From NCBI RefSeq assembly GCF_014287585.1, contig NZ_JACOOJ010000034.1:1-64000 (forward strand): 64,000 nt of DNA, in the 5' to 3' direction. The position numbers and the translations under genes are program-made. Of this stretch, positions 61,629 through 64,000 are shown piece by piece (position 1 is the stretch's first letter; every line of letters starts with the position of its first letter). Under the pieces are notes generated by a model. It worked only from the letters and a program-made list of their open reading frames with translations. It did no database searches and had not been told where the DNA came from. Origin of the DNA: Parabacteroides hominis (lineage in GTDB: Bacteria; Bacteroidota; Bacteroidia; Bacteroidales; Tannerellaceae).

Positions 61629-63203
61629 ATGGTACAACAATTCGATTTCTTAGTGATCGGTTCCGGTATCGCCGGCATGAGCCTCGCTTTGAAGGTAGCC
61701 GATAAGGGGAAAGTAGCCATCATCTGCAAGACAGAGCTGGAGGAAGCGAACACCTACTTCGCGCAGGGAGGCATCGCTTCGGTAACAAACCTGCTGGTAG
61801 ACAATTTCGACAAGCATATTGAAGATACAATGATTGCCGGCGACTGGATCAACGACCGGGAAGCGGTGGAAATGGTCGTACGTAACGCACCGGGCCAGAT
61901 CAAGGAACTCATCAACTGGGGCGTGAACTTCGACAAAAAGGAGAACGGAGACTTCGACCTTCACCGCGAAGGAGGGCATTCCGAATTCCGCATCCTGCAC
62001 CACAAGGACAACACCGGCGCCGAGATCCAGCTAAGCCTCATCGAAGCGATCAAGAGACATCCCAACATCACGATATTCAACCATCACTTTGCGGTAGAGA
62101 TCATCACGCAGCACCACCTGGGCATCATCGTCACCCGCTATACGCCGGGCATCAAATGCTACGGCGCATACGTGCTGAACGAAGACACCGGCAAAGTCGA
62201 TACTTTCCTGTCCAAAGTGACGGTTATGGCAACAGGCGGTTGCGAAGCCGTCTACCGCAACACGACCAACCCGCTGATCGCTACGGGCGACGGTATCGCA
62301 ATGGTGTACCGTGCCAAAGGAGCTGTCAGCAATATGGAGTTCATCCAGTTCCACCCGACCGCCCTCTTCCATCCGGGCGACCGCCCTTGTTTCCTGATCA
62401 CCGAAGCCATGCGCGGGTATGGCGGTGTGCTGCGTACGCTCGACGGAAAAGAGTTCATGCAGAAATACGACAAGCGCCTGTCGCTGGCTCCGCGCGACAT
62501 TGTGGCGCGTGCGATCGACAACGAGATGAAACTCCGGGGTGAGGACCACGTTTACCTGGATGTGACACATAAAGATCCGGAGGAGACGAAGAAGCATTTC
62601 CCCAATATCTACAAGAAATGCCTCAGCATCGGCATCGACATCACCAAAGATTATATTCCGGTGGCTCCGGCCGCCCATTATCTTTGCGGCGGTATCAATG
62701 TCGACCTGAACGGACAGTCCAACATCCGCCGCCTCTACGCCATCGGCGAATGTTCCTGCACCGGCCTGCACGGTGGGAACCGTCTGGCCTCCAATTCGCT
62801 GATCGAAGCGGTCGTATATGCGGATGCAGCAGCCAAACATATCCTGAGCGTCCTCGAACGCTACGACTTCAATACCGACATCCCCGAATGGAACGACGAG
62901 GGCACGATCTCCACAGAAGAACGCGTGCTGATCACCCAGAGCATGAAGGAGGTGAACCAGATCATGGAGGCATACGTCGGCATCGTCCGCAGCAATACCC
63001 GCCTGACCCGCGCCTGGAACCGCCTGGACATCCTGTACGAAGAGACGGAAAGCCTCTTCAAGCGTTGCAAGGCATCCAAAGAACTGTGCGAACTGCGTAA
63101 CATGATCAACGTCGGTTACCTGATCACCCGCCAGGCAATGGAACGCAAGGAAAGCCGCGGCCTTCACTACACGATCGACTATCCGCCGGTAAAGAAAGAA
63201 TAA
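61629..63203 (+). CDS. nadB: L-aspartate oxidase
   Basis: A 524-residue flavoprotein that converts L-aspartate to iminoaspartate, the first step of de novo NAD synthesis. The FAD motif is VIGSGIAGMSLALKVAD at 9-25. Also present are TYFAQGGIASV, REGGHSEFRILHHKDNTGAE, QFHPTALFHPGD with catalytic-region residues, LAPRDIVARAI and GECSCTGLHGGNRLASNSLI. nadA and nadC are not adjacent in the window. A hairpin follows the stop. Confidence 0.96.
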   Translation: MVQQFDFLVIGSGIAGMSLALKVADKGKVAIICKTELEEANTYFAQGGIASVTNLLVDNFDKHIEDTMIAGDWINDREAVEMVVRNAPGQIKELINWGVNFDKKENGDFDLHREGGHSEFRILHHKDNTGAEIQLSLIEAIKRHPNITIFNHHFAVEIITQHHLGIIVTRYTPGIKCYGAYVLNEDTGKVDTFLSKVTVMATGGCEAVYRNTTNPLIATGDGIAMVYRAKGAVSNMEFIQFHPTALFHPGDRPCFLITEAMRGYGGVLRTLDGKEFMQKYDKRLSLAPRDIVARAIDNEMKLRGEDHVYLDVTHKDPEETKKHFPNIYKKCLSIGIDITKDYIPVAPAAHYLCGGINVDLNGQSNIRRLYAIGECSCTGLHGGNRLASNSLIEAVVYADAAAKHILSVLERYDFNTDIPEWNDEGTISTEERVLITQSMKEVNQIMEAYVGIVRSNTRLTRAWNRLDILYEETESLFKRCKASKELCELRNMINVGYLITRQAMERKESRGLHYTIDYPPVKKE

Positions 63204-63209
63204 AACCCA

Positions 63210-63242
63210 GGAAAGGAGGAATGTCAAAAACTCCTCCTTTCC
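63210..63242 (+). terminator. Hairpin between nadB and the DUF4221-like gene
   Basis: GGAAAGGAGGA pairs perfectly with TCCTCCTTTCC around an 11-base loop. No long T run follows, and the next ATG is only 12 bases away, so it may also shape the next gene's leader. Confidence 0.5.
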
Positions 63243-63253
63243 CCCTATTTATT

Positions 63254-64000
63254 ATGAACATGAAAAAGCACCATCTATTACTCTTCTTCTTCCTACTCCT
63301 GTCCATTGCTTGTTCAACAGATAAAAAGTACGGAGCATGCGAATTGAAAGAGACAGACGAAACGCTGTCTTTCCCGATCGATTCGGACACGAAAAACAAC
63401 TTCAACATTTACTCAGTCTATAAAGACAAAGACGGAAAAGAATATCTCACTTTCCAGAACTTTGAAAACAATACGATCCACTTCTATGACCTGAAACAGC
63501 AAAAGCCGGCATTCAGGATAACCCCGCCACAGGAAGGAAGCAACGGCGTCGGGAGGACATTCGGTTATTATATTCAGAATCTCGACAGCATCTATCTTTT
63601 CAGCTTTTATGAAAAAGAATTCCATCTTATCAATAAAGAGTGTACACTTCTCGACAAACAAAGTTATCCAGAGCAAAAGTCAACCTGCTTTATGGCTACA
63701 GCCTCCCACCCTCCTGTACGCCTCGGACGAACCCTCTATACCTGTATCGAGCCGAATCGTCTGATCGAACATGATCCCGTCTCTTTTACTATCGACATGG
63801 ACACGAAAGAGGGAAAAGCATTACATTCTTTCGATTATCCCGACTATCCCGGTTCGGAAGTCAAGTTGAAACGATATGGCATGGAAGCCAATTACAGCCG
63901 GTGTTATGACGGCCAACGCTTCATTTACTCCTTCCATTACGACGAAAACATCTATGTGGCCACTCCGGAACACGACTCGATACGGAAAATTCCGGTTAAA
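63254..64000 (+). CDS. DUF4221-like / propeller-type lipoprotein (5' part, runs off the window)
   Basis: The first 249 codons of an open frame. It starts MNMKKHHLLLFFFLLLSIAC, a lipoprotein signal (Cys20). The remainder is beta-rich with propeller-like spacing (ENNTIHFYDLKQQKPAFRIT, RYGMEANYSRCYDGQRFIYS), resembling the DUF4221 lipoproteins of Bacteroidetes. Function unknown. It continues past base 64000, so length and C-terminus are not visible. Confidence 0.65.
   Translation, partial: MNMKKHHLLLFFFLLLSIACSTDKKYGACELKETDETLSFPIDSDTKNNFNIYSVYKDKDGKEYLTFQNFENNTIHFYDLKQQKPAFRITPPQEGSNGVGRTFGYYIQNLDSIYLFSFYEKEFHLINKECTLLDKQSYPEQKSTCFMATASHPPVRLGRTLYTCIEPNRLIEHDPVSFTIDMDTKEGKALHSFDYPDYPGSEVKLKRYGMEANYSRCYDGQRFIYSFHYDENIYVATPEHDSIRKIPVK

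Noticed and set aside
62031..63227. 398-residue minus-strand ORF opposite nadB
   Set aside because: Antisense shadow of a conserved gene; no recognisable domain.

Overview
The window comes from a Bacteroidales chromosome, most likely Parabacteroides or a close relative. This is inferred from the gene families (two SusC/SusD systems driven by ECF sigma/FecR pairs, 6-bladed beta-propeller proteins, DUF3244, DUF4271 and DUF4221-like proteins), from -7 boxes of the TAnnTTTG type upstream of many genes, and from the scarcity of Shine-Dalgarno sequences. No rRNA, phage, transposase or CRISPR locus is visible. There is one tRNA.

Layout. 1-9.3 kb: an A+T-rich minus-strand cluster. It runs from a membrane TPR/coiled-coil regulator through a 6-bladed beta-propeller protein, a decayed second copy of the regulator's 3' half, a DUF3244 protein with a broken signal peptide, two more beta-propeller proteins, and a degenerate-C39/VKOR/thioredoxin membrane protein, to the start of a C39-type ABC exporter that leaves the window. 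It looks like an accessory peptide-export and disulfide-chemistry locus that has been rearranged by recombination. 9.3-10.2 kb is gene-free and carries palindromic repeats. 10.2-18.9 kb: two secreted alpha-L-rhamnosidase-type genes, one a very large GH78-GH106 fusion. 19-23.3 kb: tRNA-Gln and a tightly packed housekeeping operon (DUF4271, hemD, rnpA, yidD, a TatD-like hydrolase, tyrS). 23.4-34 kb: an exported Gfo/Idh/MocA oxidoreductase, an M16 peptidase, YitT, a GH43-like lipoprotein, an exported hydroxypyruvate-isomerase-like protein, an Asp-rich secreted protein and an esterase.

34-54.7 kb holds two tandem, co-oriented SusCD loci, each with its own ECF sigma factor and FecR anti-sigma factor. 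Neither contains an obvious glycoside hydrolase. The 54.7-45 kb locus ends with a metallophosphoesterase and a UlaG-like metallo-beta-lactamase-fold protein. The 44.2-34.2 kb locus ends with a secreted FAD oxidoreductase and a secreted polysaccharide pyruvyl transferase-like protein. 55-64 kb is mostly core: DUF417, FKBP isomerase, glyS, lpdA with two small PH-like membrane proteins, a TapB/DUF3108-like secreted protein, nadB, and the start of a DUF4221-like lipoprotein.

The least expected signal is non-coding. Five separate intergenic regions (about 9.8, 25.0, 31.3, 44.5 and 58.2 kb) each hold a short array of 4-5 units at a period of 21-23 bp. In four of them the unit centres on a clear near-palindrome. 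The unit sequence is private to each locus but the architecture is shared. A second repeat family, a REP-like hairpin, occurs between genes at 30.3 and 47.3 kb and also inside the tatD coding sequence.
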